A stretch of 64,000 nt of DNA, taken from contig BDIU01000372.1 of NCBI GenBank assembly GCA_002118135.1, forward strand, positions 1 to 64,000, given 5' to 3'. The notes under the pieces were generated by a model, which was not told the origin of the DNA, searched no databases, and worked only from the letters and a program-made list of their open reading frames with translations. Positions within the stretch are counted from its first letter, which is position 1, and each line of letters starts with the position of its first letter. The translations under genes were made by a program, and so were the position numbers. This stretch comes from Trebouxia sp. TZW2008. Its lineage: Eukaryota > Chlorophyta > Trebouxiophyceae > Trebouxiales > Trebouxiaceae. Below, in pieces: positions 1 through 11,890 of the stretch.

Positions 1-37
1 TCTGTTGACCCCCCTGTTGGGTCCCAAGGACAGTAAA

Positions 38-63
38 ATTGATTGATTGATTGATTGATTGAT
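38..63. repeat. ATTG tetranucleotide microsatellite
   Basis: About six tandem copies of a four-base unit lie at the left edge of the window, just before the transposon-like coding region. Nothing suggests a function. Confidence 0.9.
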
Positions 64-849
64 GTCATCGCGCAGGACAGAGGGCCGGCAACAGGTGTTG
101 CGCAACACCGCGGGCCCGCAATTGCTCCTTAAATTGTGATGTGACAAAAGTCACTTTGTTGGCTGGCAACAGCGTGTAATCTCTTTCTTTCCCCATGTCC
201 GAAGACGCAGATGCCATTGCTTATGCCAATCTGCGTCAAGAGCTCGTTAGGCAGCGCACGCGGTACAGCAAGCACCTATGCAAATGTGACAAATGTTCAG
301 CAAAGTGTCAAAACGCACCCTTGTGGGAACGCGAGAAGTTCTACACGCGGCAACATTGTGCCAGACATATGGTAGAGCAGTCCCACGCCTGGCAGTGCAC
401 CCTTAGATGTGGATCCTGAATTCCCAGCACCAGAGTCCCTTGCAGGCACTCCTCCTCAAGGAAGGCAGCCCTCACCGGCAACTCCTCTGGCAGGTCTTCA
501 AGCAGAGCGTCAGCCTGCAGCTGTCAGCAAGGATTATGGCATGATTGGCAATTGGGCTGATGAGTGTCCGCCCCCCAATGTAGAGGAGCTGCGGCAGCGT
601 ACACCAGGCTTTGACGGTGCACGCATCATTTTTGTTTCAGCTGTTGAAGCTGCTGATATCTTGGCAGGTAGTTTTCCAGCTGATGATGGCTATTGCAGTC
701 ATATGTTATGCACATACGAGATATGTACATGAGTTGTAAGATAATGCCCTGACCTGCATCAAAAATGTTGACGCTCCCCCAACTTGTATATGCCTTTGCA
801 ATGCTGATCTGATGAAGTGACATCAACCTGACCTGACATCAACCGTCAC

Positions 850-1941
850 ATGATCTTGCATCTTGTGGCTGACATTCGTGCTAATGGCCCATGTTGGAGC
901 TGGTCCATGTTTGGGTTTGAGCGTCTGTGGGGCAGGCTGGTCAAGTGGATGACTCAGAAATCCCATCCTGAGGCCACAATGCTCAACGCTTTCAGAGCCT
1001 TCACAAAGGCTTGCATTGCATTGCCTGAGCAGATGTCGTTGCTACAAGTCAGCATGACAGAGCCCAGCCAAGCCTTCGGCAGCCAGACCACCCCATTCTA
1101 TCATGTCCCTCAAACATTCAACACTGACACCTTTGAACTGAGCATGCCATTCTTCATGAAGAATCTTCCTCCTGACTCAGACATTGACTTCCTGGACTTC
1201 AAGGGCCGTGTCAGACTCAGAACTGACAAGCGAACAAAGGGTGATAGTGTCAGATGGCTTGCAGAGCTGCACCTGTATTACCTCAACTTCCCAGAGCAGT
1301 GTCGACAGTGTCAGTGCAGCCCCAGCTTGCAATGTGCCTGTCCCAACTATGCACAGTTGTGGGACCAGTTCTTGGAGGAAACTGGCACAGTGCAGCCCAG
1401 CAGCAAGCGCCGCCTCCCGACACTTCTTGACAACTGGCACAGCTGGGCACAACAACAGAAGGAGCAGGGCAGGTTGTCAGCACACCAAGTGAGCGTATGC
1501 TCTGGCCCGTTGCAATCTGTTGACCACTTTGAGAGAGCCAGGCATGGCTCTGCCGTCTTTGTTACCAACAGGCTAGAGGGCGCAAAGCAAGCTCGTGACA
1601 GTGTTGTCATGTCACGCGATGGCCCAACAGTCACAGCTGGCAGGGTGAAAGCTTTCTTGGCCCATGTACCACCTGGTGTTCAAATGAATCGTGCAAATGA
1701 GGTATACATTGCAGATGTGCAGTGGTATGCTCAGGTGCCAGCCAGTCACGTTGCTGCACAGAAGAGCTCAAAGATACTGGGGTGCCCCATCTTCAAGAAG
1801 ACAATTCATGACCACTCTGGCGGCAATTTTTGGCCTGTCTCAAAGATTGCGCAATGCAAGCTCTGTGCCTTACCACATCATTCTGGCAGCAACCACCTTG
1901 TGATTTTGTCCAGATTTTCTTCGTTTGTCAAGCTAGTTTGA
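850..1941 (+). pseudogene. Transposase-associated DUF4218-like protein fragment
   Basis: An open frame of 363 codons starts at an ATG. Its first 60 residues hold the pattern LHLVADIRANGP, then a Trp-Ser-Met-Phe-Gly-Phe-Glu-Arg stretch, then HPEATMLNAF. This matches the DUF4218 block of CACTA transposases, where the family has a histidine-leucine-valine start, a Phe-Glu-Arg core and a following Pro-Glu-Gly-Ser/Ala-Met. A Cys-rich patch lies at residues 155-170 and the rest is not recognised. The upstream catalytic part expected of a full transposase is absent or reduced to the short open segments at 195-732, so this is most likely a decayed or partial copy. It could instead be the last exon of an element that begins outside the window. 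Confidence 0.55.
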
Positions 1942-2860
1942 GGGTGTTGCCAATTGTGTCATGACATCAAGGCTGTTTGACAGTGATATCGTTGCCTTGC
2001 AGTGTTGTCTGTGTTGCGCTCCTACTAGCTAGCACTATGCATATATGGAACTATATATATGGAACTCTGTAATATGCTATATCATGCATGAGCTTATTGA
2101 GATCACTGTATGGACCTTGCTTGTGTCTGCCTATAATGTGTCCCTGAAAGCATTTTGATATCATGAAAGAGCATGTTTACAAATTTCATTAGCACTGCTG
2201 CAATTGCTGTGGTTGCAGTGGCCACTTCTTCTCCTTCTAGCACCTCAAGTACGCTTGCTAGGACGACTTGTACTTGTAAGTACACCTCACAGTCAAGCTA
2301 GTACGGCAAAGTACGCGCAATCCTTGGTGTAAGCACAGCCAGTACAGCATGAAATACTTGGGTGTACTAGCTGAGTACTTTTCAGCATCTAGTACGTCCT
2401 ACAATCCGACCATGAATTCGTTGTGAAATCTGCACATATATAAGTGCTAGCTATGTGTGAAGCATATTAACCTGCTCAGGAATAGTCCTTGCATGTCTCT
2501 AGCTGCAGTTGCTGTAAAGAGTACAATCCGCTGAGTACGCCATACCTATACTGTACATCCTGCTAAGCAACCCCTCTGTCTGAACAGCTGTAACTGAACA
2601 ACGACACAAAGCAAGCACCTCTGCATAGCAACTCAGGTCTTCAAGGGTAGTCGGTGATCTCACAGAAACAACACGGCCTATCTTGCATATATGATTGCAC
2701 CACCGACGTGCCTTTCTTAGGTCAGACAGATGCCTTAGGTGTGCTGTGCAGTTGTGCTGACGATTGTCTGCCCATCATAGCATGCCTGTGGTTGAGGTCA
2801 GTGAAGTCTTTGGATCAAAATCAGGCAAATACTGGTAGAACATCAGCAGCACTCCATGTT
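1942..2860. other. Non-coding tail of the transposon and 3' flank of the acyl-CoA synthetase gene
   Basis: No gene was seen. The stretch is AT-rich near 2030-2090 (runs of atatat), has the AGTAC-rich block near 2250-2545, and ends at the stop codon of the reverse-strand synthetase gene. Confidence 0.6.
2250..2545. repeat. Cluster of AGTAC/GTACT motifs, possible CACTA subterminal repeats
   Basis: More than ten AGTAC, GTACT or TAGTAC occurrences in both orientations are packed into about 300 bp, far above what neighbouring DNA shows. They lie just downstream of the DUF4218-like frame, where the subterminal repeats of a CACTA element would be expected. The functional reading is inference. Confidence 0.45.
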
Positions 2861-5800
2861 TTATTTACCACTGTTGATCTTTTTGTACATGGCGTCAATC
2901 TGTGGCTTGTACTTGGCCTGGAGAGGTGGCCTCTTCAGCTTGAAGGTAGGTGTCATCAGTCCATTGTCTATGCTGAACTGCTCTGGGTCTAGGTACAAAG
3001 ATTTGATCATCTCAAAGCCCTGCACCACACGTTGATGTCATTTAGTTCCATTTGGACATGGAATGGCGTTTCATTCCATGTCCACTTCACTTCATTCATT
3101 TCATATCACTTCACTTCATTCATTTCATTTCCTTTCTGTTCATGTCACGTCACATGATGTTATTGCTTTGGCTTGCCCTCTGTTTCAATTGTTTTCATGT
3201 TGTTTCAAACTTTACAATCATCTGCTTGCTAGTGAGGTTCTGTGACCCTGCTAGGTGCCATCAATTACATCAGTGATATCATTGACAGAGGCCTCTCGCC
3301 TTTGCCTGCTCTGACCAAACGCATCATAGTCTTGTTTGCTCTGGAAGTTTCTTGAGTGTGATCTCTCACAATGCATATGGCACTTACCAGCGACAACAAT
3401 CTGTTGTAGGTCAGCAACAGCATGCACAGTTGCGTGAAGGTTGATTCATATCATACAAAGCAGCAGCACACAGTACTGTGCACCAACCTGCTCAAGGCAA
3501 ACGTCTTCAGTTAAAGCTGCAAACCGGGGCCCATTGTGAACCTTTAAACTTGTCTGGTCCGAAGCAGCAGCCCTTGCATGAACTACAGCACTCCGTGACA
3601 AATTTTGCCAAGCAGAATAAGCGAGACCATGAAACACACTTTGAGCTTGCTTTCTTTGGCTGTAGCGTTCAGCTGATCCAGAACCCACTTGCGCGCTTCA
3701 TCGTTTCTGCAGATGCTGGGCAGATCCCGAGGCAGGCCCTTCTCATTGGCCCACTCCTGCAATGGTCCTCCCTCCGCTGCATCCAACCACAAACACATTT
3801 CAAGTCTAGCCTAAGTTCAGTCATGGAGTGAAATGTTGTTCTGTCATCCAATTTTTGATTTATGGCAAACTGACAAAGAAGCAAGTTGCTAAATTTGTTC
3901 ATGTGTTTCCTGTCTGCATGACCAGAATTGATTGTTGTTGCTGCTCTGGAGGTAAACCCTTTCAGCTGCCCATTCCGGGACAATGCTCCCTCTGCTGCGT
4001 CACGTATACAACCCAACTTACTATGGATGCTTTGGGTTTTGCAGTGATGCAAAAATCACTTGACAGATGACACAAATAAACGAGACTGTAATTTCCTAAC
4101 CATTTCCCCAAGACCTTTGGCGTCTGTCCTGATAGAAACAATGCTCTAGAATAGCAATTCCGGGCTGCTTTTGCATGCAGAGGCTCTGGCTATGATGCCT
4201 TGCATGGACTGCGATTTCACGCAACAGCAACAGCAAAGATTATAAGATGAAACAAAAAGTGCAGTGACCCGACTGAATTTGCTACATCAAGAAAGAGCAC
4301 AGGCTTTCTGAGCTCCGTCGCACTCCTAAAAGTGCTGAGTGCGCATGTACGCAAGGAACACTGCTGAGGGCTCATTGCAAGCATGCCATTTGCCAGATGA
4401 TCCAAAATAGGACTATGCTGAACTTAAAGGCGACCAGTGTTGAAAGGAAAGTGGATACTGACCTGTAGGCACCACAATGGCCACTAGGGTGCTCTCCAAG
4501 CTGTTGCCGTCAACCCAGATCTGCAACTGACCTGTGGAGATGCTCTAGACCTTTTTGTTTCATGCAGACCCATCAATACCAGGACACAATGCATGACTCT
4601 CAACTGACCTGTGGGGACTACAATGGCCACTAGGGTGCTCTCCAAGCTGTTGCCGTACACCCAGATCTGCTCCACTATCCCGCTCTTCTTGTAGGCTGCC
4701 TCTATCTTCTCAGCAGCAATATACTCCCCTGTGCAGCCAGAGCTTCATCTGATTCGGCTTCTGAGGTTGACCAGCATTGGTTCATGAAGGCTGAATAGCA
4801 TTTGCATGCTGTTTCATGAATGCAAAGAGTCAAGACATAGACAGTTGGCCATTGACTCTGCATGGCAATGAGCTTGTGATTGCTTGTTAGTTGAAAGAAC
4901 CAAAGGACGCATTGATGTCAAATCTGTTGACAGACTCTACTGGAGCAAAGTCTGTCTAGCAAGTTGTTTACGCAGCAGAGGACGCACCAGCATGCAGTGA
5001 AGATGAGTCGTGTTGTCAAAGATTCACATGCTGTGCTTTCAATCCAAAATGACAAGTATCAACTTCCAAATGTCAGGGCAACAATGCATGCATTGACTGA
5101 GCTGATGGACCAGACCTTGAGCCAGCTTGAAGATGTTCTTCTTCCTGTCTATGATTTTGAGGGAGCCTTCAGGGGTCATCTCCCCTATGTCCCCTGTGTG
5201 AAACCAGCCATCTGAATCCAGTACCTGCACACACTCACAGACTTTCTTGCACAGTGAATATAGGAAACAAATTATCAAGAAATGGGTGCTGTTTTACAGC
5301 ACAGTCCGTAACAGAGTCAGGCAAGTGTTGACAATAAAAGCATCAAGACCTGGTTACAGAGCATCAAAAGGTAAGACAACAACCCCATGTAGTCCAGTAC
5401 AAACTGGCTTACTGGTGAACATGATTATTATGAAGATTTGCATTTTGAGAAAAGACACTGCAGAGAGTAGCAGGATATATTTGCTCCACTAGATAGATCA
5501 CCTGACTCAACATCAGAACAAGCACGACTTGCTTTCCAATGCGTCTAGCAACTTTTGCTGATGGTTCACCTCTGCTGTCTTCTCATTGTCCTTGTAGTAG
5601 CCAGAGAAGACAGAAGGCCCCCTGAATAGGATCTCGCCCCTGGGGGGGTTGCCGGTGGGGCTGTAGTTCATCTCAGGCACAGCCTCTAGCCTCATGTCAG
5701 TGCTGGGTAGTGGTGGCCCCACGCTGCCTGCCATATACTGCATTCACAACACAGCATGTGAGTGGGAGGGCCAAGGTTGGGGGGAGGTGAGAGGAATGAA

Positions 5801-8800
5801 GGGGGGAGCGGGGGGGAGAGCGGGCTGTACGATGGTCTCAGGCACAGCCTCTAGCCTCATGTCAGTGCTGGGCAGTGGTGGTCCCACGCTGCCTGCCATA
5901 TACCGCATTCACAACACAGCAACATCAGCTGTTTGTTTGCAAAGTCAGATATCAGGGAAGACAAAGCCAGCAACCCCTGGAACAATTTGGGGGAAGTGCA
6001 GACGGAATTGTTTGTGTGGCTGCATCGCTGGCACAGCCTCTAGCCTCATGTCAGTGCTGATTAAGGGTGGCCCCACACTGCCTGCCATGTACTGCACATA
6101 CACCACAGCATGTAAGTGAGAGGGGGAGGGGTTTGGCAGGGGAGAAACTGAAGGGGAAAAGGTAGTGGGACCAGGGCTGAAGGACGGTCTCAGGTACAGC
6201 CTCTAGTCTCATTCGGTGTACGGTTGGGGCAGACCCGCACTGCCTGCCACATACTGCACATACACCACAGCATGTGAGTGAGAGGGGCAAGGTGGGTGGG
6301 AGAGGGGTTTGGTAAAGGGGAGAATATTGAAGGGGGAAAGAGGGGGGGTAGGCAAGGGCTGTGGGATGGTCTCAGGCATAGCCTCTAGTCTCATTGGTGC
6401 TTGGATGGGGCAGTCCCACACTGCCTGCCACATACTACACACACGCCTCAGCCACATCAGCTGCTGCTTGTCCATGTCCCTTAAGCCAACAGAGATCACA
6501 GAACTGCCCTTCCAAACGGGGATGTCACCCCTAAGGAGGGAGGGTTAGGCGAAACTGGGAGAAGAGTTGGATGTGGATTGACATCAGGTCTCAGGCACAC
6601 ATTCCAGCCTGGTGATAGTGATGAGCAAAAGCGTTCAACACAGAATACTATGTGAAGCAGACAAAGTGCAGTCTTGTCTGCATGTACGGAATGCATAGCA
6701 CAGCACTGCCAATATTTGCTGCATCATTAGTCCACTAGTGTCATCAGAATTGCAGATGCGGCTGCAAACTAATCCAGGTATTTCATCTATACGTTGCGTG
6801 CGCAGCGCAGCGATGTCAGCTGCTGCCTGTAATGATTACTGCAGGCGCTGAAGGAGACAATACTCAGAGGTGACCCTTTTTTCTGGGACAGCAATGTTGG
6901 AGGCTGCACAGGTTTCTGTGAGGCCATAACCTTGCACCACGGGGCAGCAGAAGCAAACCTGCCTGCCAAGACGTGAGTGTTGTTTCAGAGCAGCACATTA
7001 GAACTGTCACAGAGACAAAGACAGAGACAGAAAGATCTACACAGAAACTCACCCTCTTGTTGCAAACAGTGATATTGGATGCAGCGCAGGTCCTTGTGAG
7101 GCCGTGGCCCTGAGCCAAGGGGCAGCAAAAGCACACATTTTTGTCGGCGCATTAGCACTGTTCCAGAGCTCAGCATAATGGCATTGTCATAGAGAGTAAC
7201 ACAGAACTCACAAAACTCACCCTTTTGTCTGGGACGGCAATGTTGGAGGCTGCACAGGTTTCTGTGAGGCCATAGCCTTGCACCACAGGGCAGCAGAAGC
7301 ACACTTTCAAGAATTCCTCCACATGGGCGGCTAAGGGGGCGCCCCCTGTCACTATCAGCCTCACGCCCCCACCCAGCCGCGCCTTGATCTTGCTGAAAAC
7401 CAGCTTGTCAAATAAAGGTGACGCCTGCATGTAACAGGAACTTTTGATGCTGTTGTAGCCTTGCCTTAGACTGGGGCCACGTGCTCAAGGACGCTTGGGG
7501 ACGGGGGTCGGAATGTAAATAGGAGGCGCCCTTAACCAGGATGGCCAGGTCTGGACTGAAACCAATGTAGCAGCCGACTGCCTTTGAATTGGGCAACACA
7601 TGCTCATGCCTTGCAAGGGCCATGTCACAGCACAAATAAGACATGCCTATGCCTCACAAGAGCCATGTCACAGCACAAATAAGACATGCCCACCCTCACA
7701 CGAGCCATGTCACAGCACAAATAACACATGCCCATGCCTCACAAGAGCCATGTCACAGCACCAATAATACATGAGCCCAAGGTGGTCACTCTTATGTGGG
7801 GTCTTGATGCAATACGATGTGTGGCATTATAAGCTTGCCTTGTCATATGTACAGCCCTGGTTGAGGTAGTATAGCTTCCAGCAGTAGCTGTAGTCGAGCA
7901 GGAGCTTCCTGAAGCCTTGAGTGTTTGCACAAGCAGATCTCAGCACAGTTTGTCAGCGCAACCTGTACGGAAAAGAGAGACTTGCCTTGTCATATGTATA
8001 ACCCTGGTTGAGGTAGTACAGCTTCCAGCGGTAACCCCAGTTGAATAGGAGCTTCTTGATTGCGCCGCCTGAGTTGACTTTGGCCTGGACTCCCGCAAAG
8101 ATTCGGTCAAATACCCGAGGCACGCCGATGAACAAGGTAGGCTTCATCTCAGCTGCCAACAGAAGAAACCGTTTTAGCTGCACAGCGCAGGGTTGCATTC
8201 CAAATGCACGGCAGGACTGTCCACATGCAGCTGTGTAAAAACAGCAGAGAGCTGACATCTGTTGACTTTGGCTTGGACTCCGGCAAAGATGCAGTCAAAC
8301 AACCAAGACACGCCAACAAACAGGGTGGGCTTCATCTCAGCTGCACAGACAGACCAGAACTTTGAACACCCAGTCATTGCTGCCATCCTCATTTGCATTC
8401 TTGCCATTGAGAAGGTTCTACAGTAAATTCTCTTTGTAACGACTGCTGTGATTACCAAAGAATTTGTCCTTACATCGAATTGTCCTTACTGAGAGGGACC
8501 ACTGCAGTCAGAATGCAGTGATGCGGTACCAATGGCGTTGTCCTTACATCGAGATTGTCCTTACATTGAGTGTCCTTACAACAAGAGCTTTCTGTATAAC
8601 CCTTGGTGCAGTTTGTGCCAGTACTGACATGACAGACAGCTACAAGGACGCAAGACCAGGGGTACAGCAAATCTGGATGGAAGCAAAGTATGTTGAGACA
8701 TACCAATGTCATCTACAAGGCCCTTGATGTCACCCCGCCAGTACCCCAACTTGCAGCCCAAATAAATCATCAGCTCCTCTGAGGTTCTGCACAAATGCAT

Positions 8801-11615
8801 AAACATTTTCACCATAAATCTCACAAATTCTACCATTCATGTTGTCAACTCCATCGACTTCCTGGTCAAAGTGCGCAACTTCTGCAACTGCTGACACATA
8901 GGCATGCTGCGCCTTTCAAGAGACGTGCAACGGTGATGAGTGGAGCATTATGAGCTTCCTGTACATAAAACATCAGCTCCTCTGCTTTAGGCTGTTGAAC
9001 GGCTCAACAAGGCATCCGCCATGTCATCATCGGACACGGTTCATTATTTGCTAGATCCCTATACCGGTGAAATTCTAGACATGAAAGCAACTTGAGGGTC
9101 TGCACGCATGCACAAATGGAGTTCTCCCAATGCAGCTGGTAAAGGACTGCAGTTGCTGAGGCATGAAGTGTGCTACACTCTCTGGAAGACGAACAGCATT
9201 CATGACTTGTGCATTGTGACGTTTTCGGTGTACAGCATCGGCGTGTGAGGTTTTGCACACATGCACAAACGGAGTGTTACCCATGCAGCTGCTCAACAAC
9301 TGAGGCATGAAGTGTGCTGTACTCTCTGAAAGACATACAACGTTAATGGCCTGCGCATTTGGAAACCTTCTGCATACAGCATCAGCTCCTTTGAGGTTTT
9401 GCACGCATACCAACAGCTTCTTGTGCAAATGCTCAAGAACGTGCAGTTACTGTACATGGAGAAAGTAATGTACCTGTCAAAGATGTGTGCCAGCGGGAGG
9501 TAGGAGATTTCACTGTCATGGCAGTCCAGCTGATAGCCTGTGATCTCCAGGAAGTGATACACGCCAGCCACTGTTGCAGTTTCTGCCCTGTGGGAGATCT
9601 CTACACCCTGCAAGATTCACCTTGATCACATTGCATAGCTCAAGAAACGGAGCCTCGTGCTACACATCTGTTGCACATACGTGCTCATACAGCATGGCAT
9701 AGCATCTGATGCCAAAACCCATACTGCAGGCAACATTCGCACACGCTTGCTTGACAAACATTTCTGGCAATGGTCAAGTTTCATGTATATTTCAGTCAAG
9801 TTGACTCACATGTTTCAGAGAACGTGACTTGCTGTACTGATGTCATGATTGCTGTCGACATTGCTTGACCAAATTGGAAACACACCTTGGGTTTGTCTGT
9901 TGTGCCACTGGTGTACATGATAGTACAGAGGTGCTCAGGCTTGGGGGGGCTTGGCGGGGCAGGGTTCTTGGACCCCAAATGTAGGAAGTCTTCAAAGCTA
10001 AACACTCTGATACCTAGGCCCTCTGCTTGCTGCACAACACATCCATGCATTCATTTCTCCTGCCTTCGGACAAACCATTCAGCAATATGCTTCGTTTAGA
10101 CACATTTCGCAGATATACGCCTCACTCAACCACATTCTTCATTCAGACATGGCAAACACTGTTGTGCTTTGCTGTGTCCACTTGTCAGCTGTTGCCCGGT
10201 GCTTTAGGGGCTGCAACCAAACCTGCATCAATCGCCAATGTTCGCTTTGTCATTGCCACTTGCCATTGAGTACGCTGCAATGTGGTACAAGTTTCGAAAA
10301 CTATTTCATGAGACAATATGCATCTATAGCAGCAGGTGCATGTCATGGCAATATCATATGCAATGATGAGCATGAGCATGACCATACACGGCAGTAATTC
10401 TGGTAAGATTGCAAGCATTGTAGTCAGCAGACCAATGTTAGACTAATGGCAGACTACACATTGCAATACAGACGCTAGCTGCATGGGCGCAGACCCGGTC
10501 TTGCCAGGAGGTCTTGTTCTGAACACCATGAGAAGGGCAAGGCGCTAGGCATGTGTGACCCAAAACTTGTCATGCCTGGCCAGCTTGTTCTGTGCAACGC
10601 GTCATGCTGAGCACAGCAACAAGAACTAGGAAGTGGGCAGACTTCAGTAACTTCTCCCGTAATAACTGCTTTGGTTCCCAAAAAATTGTGTTTGTATCAA
10701 ATTGTCCTTACTCAGGTGTGCCACTGCAGTCAGAATGCAATAATTGGTTGACAATTGCACTGTCCTTACACTGAGCATGTCCTTACATTGAGTGTCCTTA
10801 CCAAGAGAAGTTGTCACACCTGTATAGATATCTGATCTGGAGTGTCCCAGACAATCACGCTTTTCACAACACGGGTAAGCCTAGGAAGCGCTTCAACTAG
10901 TCCAGGGAACTTCAAGCTGGCCACAAAGACAATATGGCAGGATGCGTGGCCGACAATGTACTCTATGGCATCTTCACCTAGGGAGTCATATAGAGGGACA
11001 CAGTAGGCGCCTTGCCTATTGCACGCCTGCATGACAGGCAATTGCCAAGCTGTGTAGTTGAGCTGTGTTTGCTGTGCAGTAATAGACTTTAAAGGCATGA
11101 AAGTCAGGTATCAACTTTGGTCAAACAGGCTTTGTCAGAGGTGTGACAAGTTGTGAGAGTTGGGTGACTCTGTGGTTGCAGCTGTTGCGACTACAAGGCC
11201 AATATGGCCGACGAGGATACTGCATTGCACGGCTGGGAAGCTGATGTACCTGCATGGCGATCATCCATTCAGGGCTGTTTGCCCCGAATACTCCGACTTT
11301 GGTGTGCGGTTTGACGCCGACAAAGTTCATTGCAGACCCAATCTGGGACACGCGATCGCCAGCTTCCCGATACGTGATGTACGTGTAAGGCTGTGGCTGT
11401 CCATCGACTATCTTCCGACAGCCTAGGCAAGGGCGATCAGCGTATAGCTTGACAGACCGCTGGAAAAGCTCATAGCATGTTGACACATCCTGAAGATGCG
11501 GAAACCCGTCTCTTGCTGCTGTGGCCTTGTACACAGGCCCAGCCGCGGGTACGTTCCCCTGCGCTGGCCTGGCGGGTTCAACCTCGACGGTCCAGTCCGA
11601 ACTGGCCAGAGCCAT
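2861..11615 (-). CDS. LACS: Long-chain acyl-CoA synthetase (12 exons, 665 aa)
   Basis: The enzyme activates long-chain fatty acids to acyl-CoA through an acyl-AMP intermediate. Twelve exons join in frame: 11250-11615, 10820-11026, 9886-10029, 9474-9607, 8704-8786, 7986-8152, 7221-7424, 5570-5737, 5116-5224, 4609-4728, 3640-3776, 2861-3019. They give 665 residues, a normal LACS length. Motifs in order are the AMP-binding loop [12 protein letters not shown] split over exons 3 and 4, [29 protein letters not shown], and [18 protein letters not shown], ending in [15 protein letters not shown]. The usual Gly in TSGTTGxPKG is Asp here. Exon 6 ends in a GC donor. The C-terminus (KINSGK) is not a peroxisomal PTS1. 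Introns beside exons 5, 6, 7, 8, 10 and 11 carry partial exon copies, listed separately. The start is the ATG at 11615, facing the pseudouridine synthase gene. Confidence 0.95.
3952..4010 (-). repeat. Decayed copy of the 5' edge of synthetase exon 11
   Basis: Read on the reverse strand, an acceptor-like CAG is followed by codons close to the start of exon 11 ([10 protein letters not shown] becomes AEGALSPEWA, then drifts). It lies upstream of the real exon 3640-3776, inside the intron. Confidence 0.7.
4456..4530 (-). repeat. Copy of the 3' edge of synthetase exon 10 with its donor
   Basis: The reverse strand repeats the last 20 codons of exon 10 ([18 protein letters not shown] becomes [18 protein letters not shown]) and the GTCAGT donor, inside the downstream intron. 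Identity is very high, so the duplication is young. Confidence 0.9.
5740..6460 (-). repeat. Tandem array of four copies of the 5' edge of synthetase exon 8
   Basis: Copies sit near 5846-5920, 6036-6115, 6194-6270 and 6378-6450, about 155-190 bp apart. Each repeats the intron end, the acceptor and the first roughly 25 codons of exon 8 ([20 protein letters not shown]). The intact exon 5570-5737 is the last in transcript order. The copies diverge progressively with distance. Confidence 0.9.
6862..7140 (-). repeat. Two copies of the 3' part of synthetase exon 7
   Basis: Near 7043-7135 and 6868-6957 the reverse strand repeats the segment [22 protein letters not shown]. The first copy keeps a GTGAGT donor. 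The 7043-7135 copy changes GYGLTET to GHGLTRT; the other keeps GYGLTET. Both lie downstream of the true exon 7221-7424. Confidence 0.9.
7832..8345 (-). repeat. Copies flanking synthetase exon 6 on both sides
   Basis: Upstream of the real exon (7986-8152), the copy at 8262-8345 repeats the acceptor and the first 26 codons ([20 protein letters not shown]). Downstream, the copy at 7832-7920 repeats the last 29 codons ([11 protein letters not shown]) and the GC donor. Confidence 0.9.
8421..8594. mobile_element. Pogo-like MITE, copy A (174 bp), in a synthetase intron
   Basis: The element is flanked by TA on both sides, as for Tc1/mariner/pogo insertions. It starts CAGTAAATTCTCTTTGTAAC and ends in a near inverted copy that closes with CTG. 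It has no coding capacity. It is in opposite orientation to the copy at 15239-15409 and shares the internal motif GTCCTTACAT. Confidence 0.75.
8940..9410 (-). repeat. Diverged tandem repeats carrying the 5' edge of synthetase exon 5
   Basis: Reverse-strand fragments near 8955-8980, 9236-9262 and 9380-9410 resemble the acceptor and first codons of exon 5 (GTGCAG then ACCTCAGAGGAGCTGATG). They are embedded in units of roughly 150 bp that also repeat intron DNA (tgaggcatgaagtgtgct). Confidence 0.65.
10645..10812. mobile_element. Pogo-like MITE, copy C, in a synthetase intron
   Basis: It begins CAGTAACTTCTCCCGTAATAAC and repeats the internal GTCCTTAC motifs of copy A. The right end is degenerate and the TA flanks are not kept. 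Confidence 0.6.
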
Positions 11616-11890
11616 CTGGGAAACGCTACACTATACGGCGCACGATGCTGCGGTACAAAGAGAACCAAGCTCTGGTTCAAGACCGTTGTCGGATAGTTTT
11701 GGGGGTCTTGAGCGAAATTGACTTATTGACTATCAACTTCTTGCTGTGCTGCTTGGCTTCGGAGCTGTTCTAGCTATGAAGCCGTTTAAGCATTCAATTG
11801 CATGCAGCGCCACACTGTTGCATCGTGTGGGTTGCATCACCACTCTATCATTACGCGTCTTGTCAAGCACGGGAAGCGTACCGTGCTTGC
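11616..11890. promoter_or_regulatory. Bidirectional promoter between LACS and the pseudouridine synthase
   Basis: The two start codons lie 275 bp apart and face away from each other, so both core promoters and 5' untranslated regions must fit here. No TATA box could be assigned with confidence. Confidence 0.6.

Larger units (their letters stand above)
195..2560 (+). mobile_element. CACTA/EnSpm-like DNA transposon remnant (right part)
   Basis: The stretch holds three open segments (195-419, 409-732, 850-1941) followed by AT-rich DNA with many short direct and inverted AGTAC motifs between about 2250 and 2545. The 850-1941 segment resembles the DUF4218 region found in transposases of plant CACTA (EnSpm) elements. 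CACTA elements typically carry arrays of short subterminal motifs that bind their own protein, and the AGTAC cluster would fit the right end of such an element. No clear terminal CACTA repeat or target duplication was found, and the left end is outside the window. The element class is an inference from one conserved block plus the motif cluster. Confidence 0.55.

Noticed and set aside
5740..6460. CRISPR-like or satellite array
   Set aside because: The repeated units contain coding exon edges and splice sites of the LACS gene and diverge gradually. This is a eukaryotic intron array.
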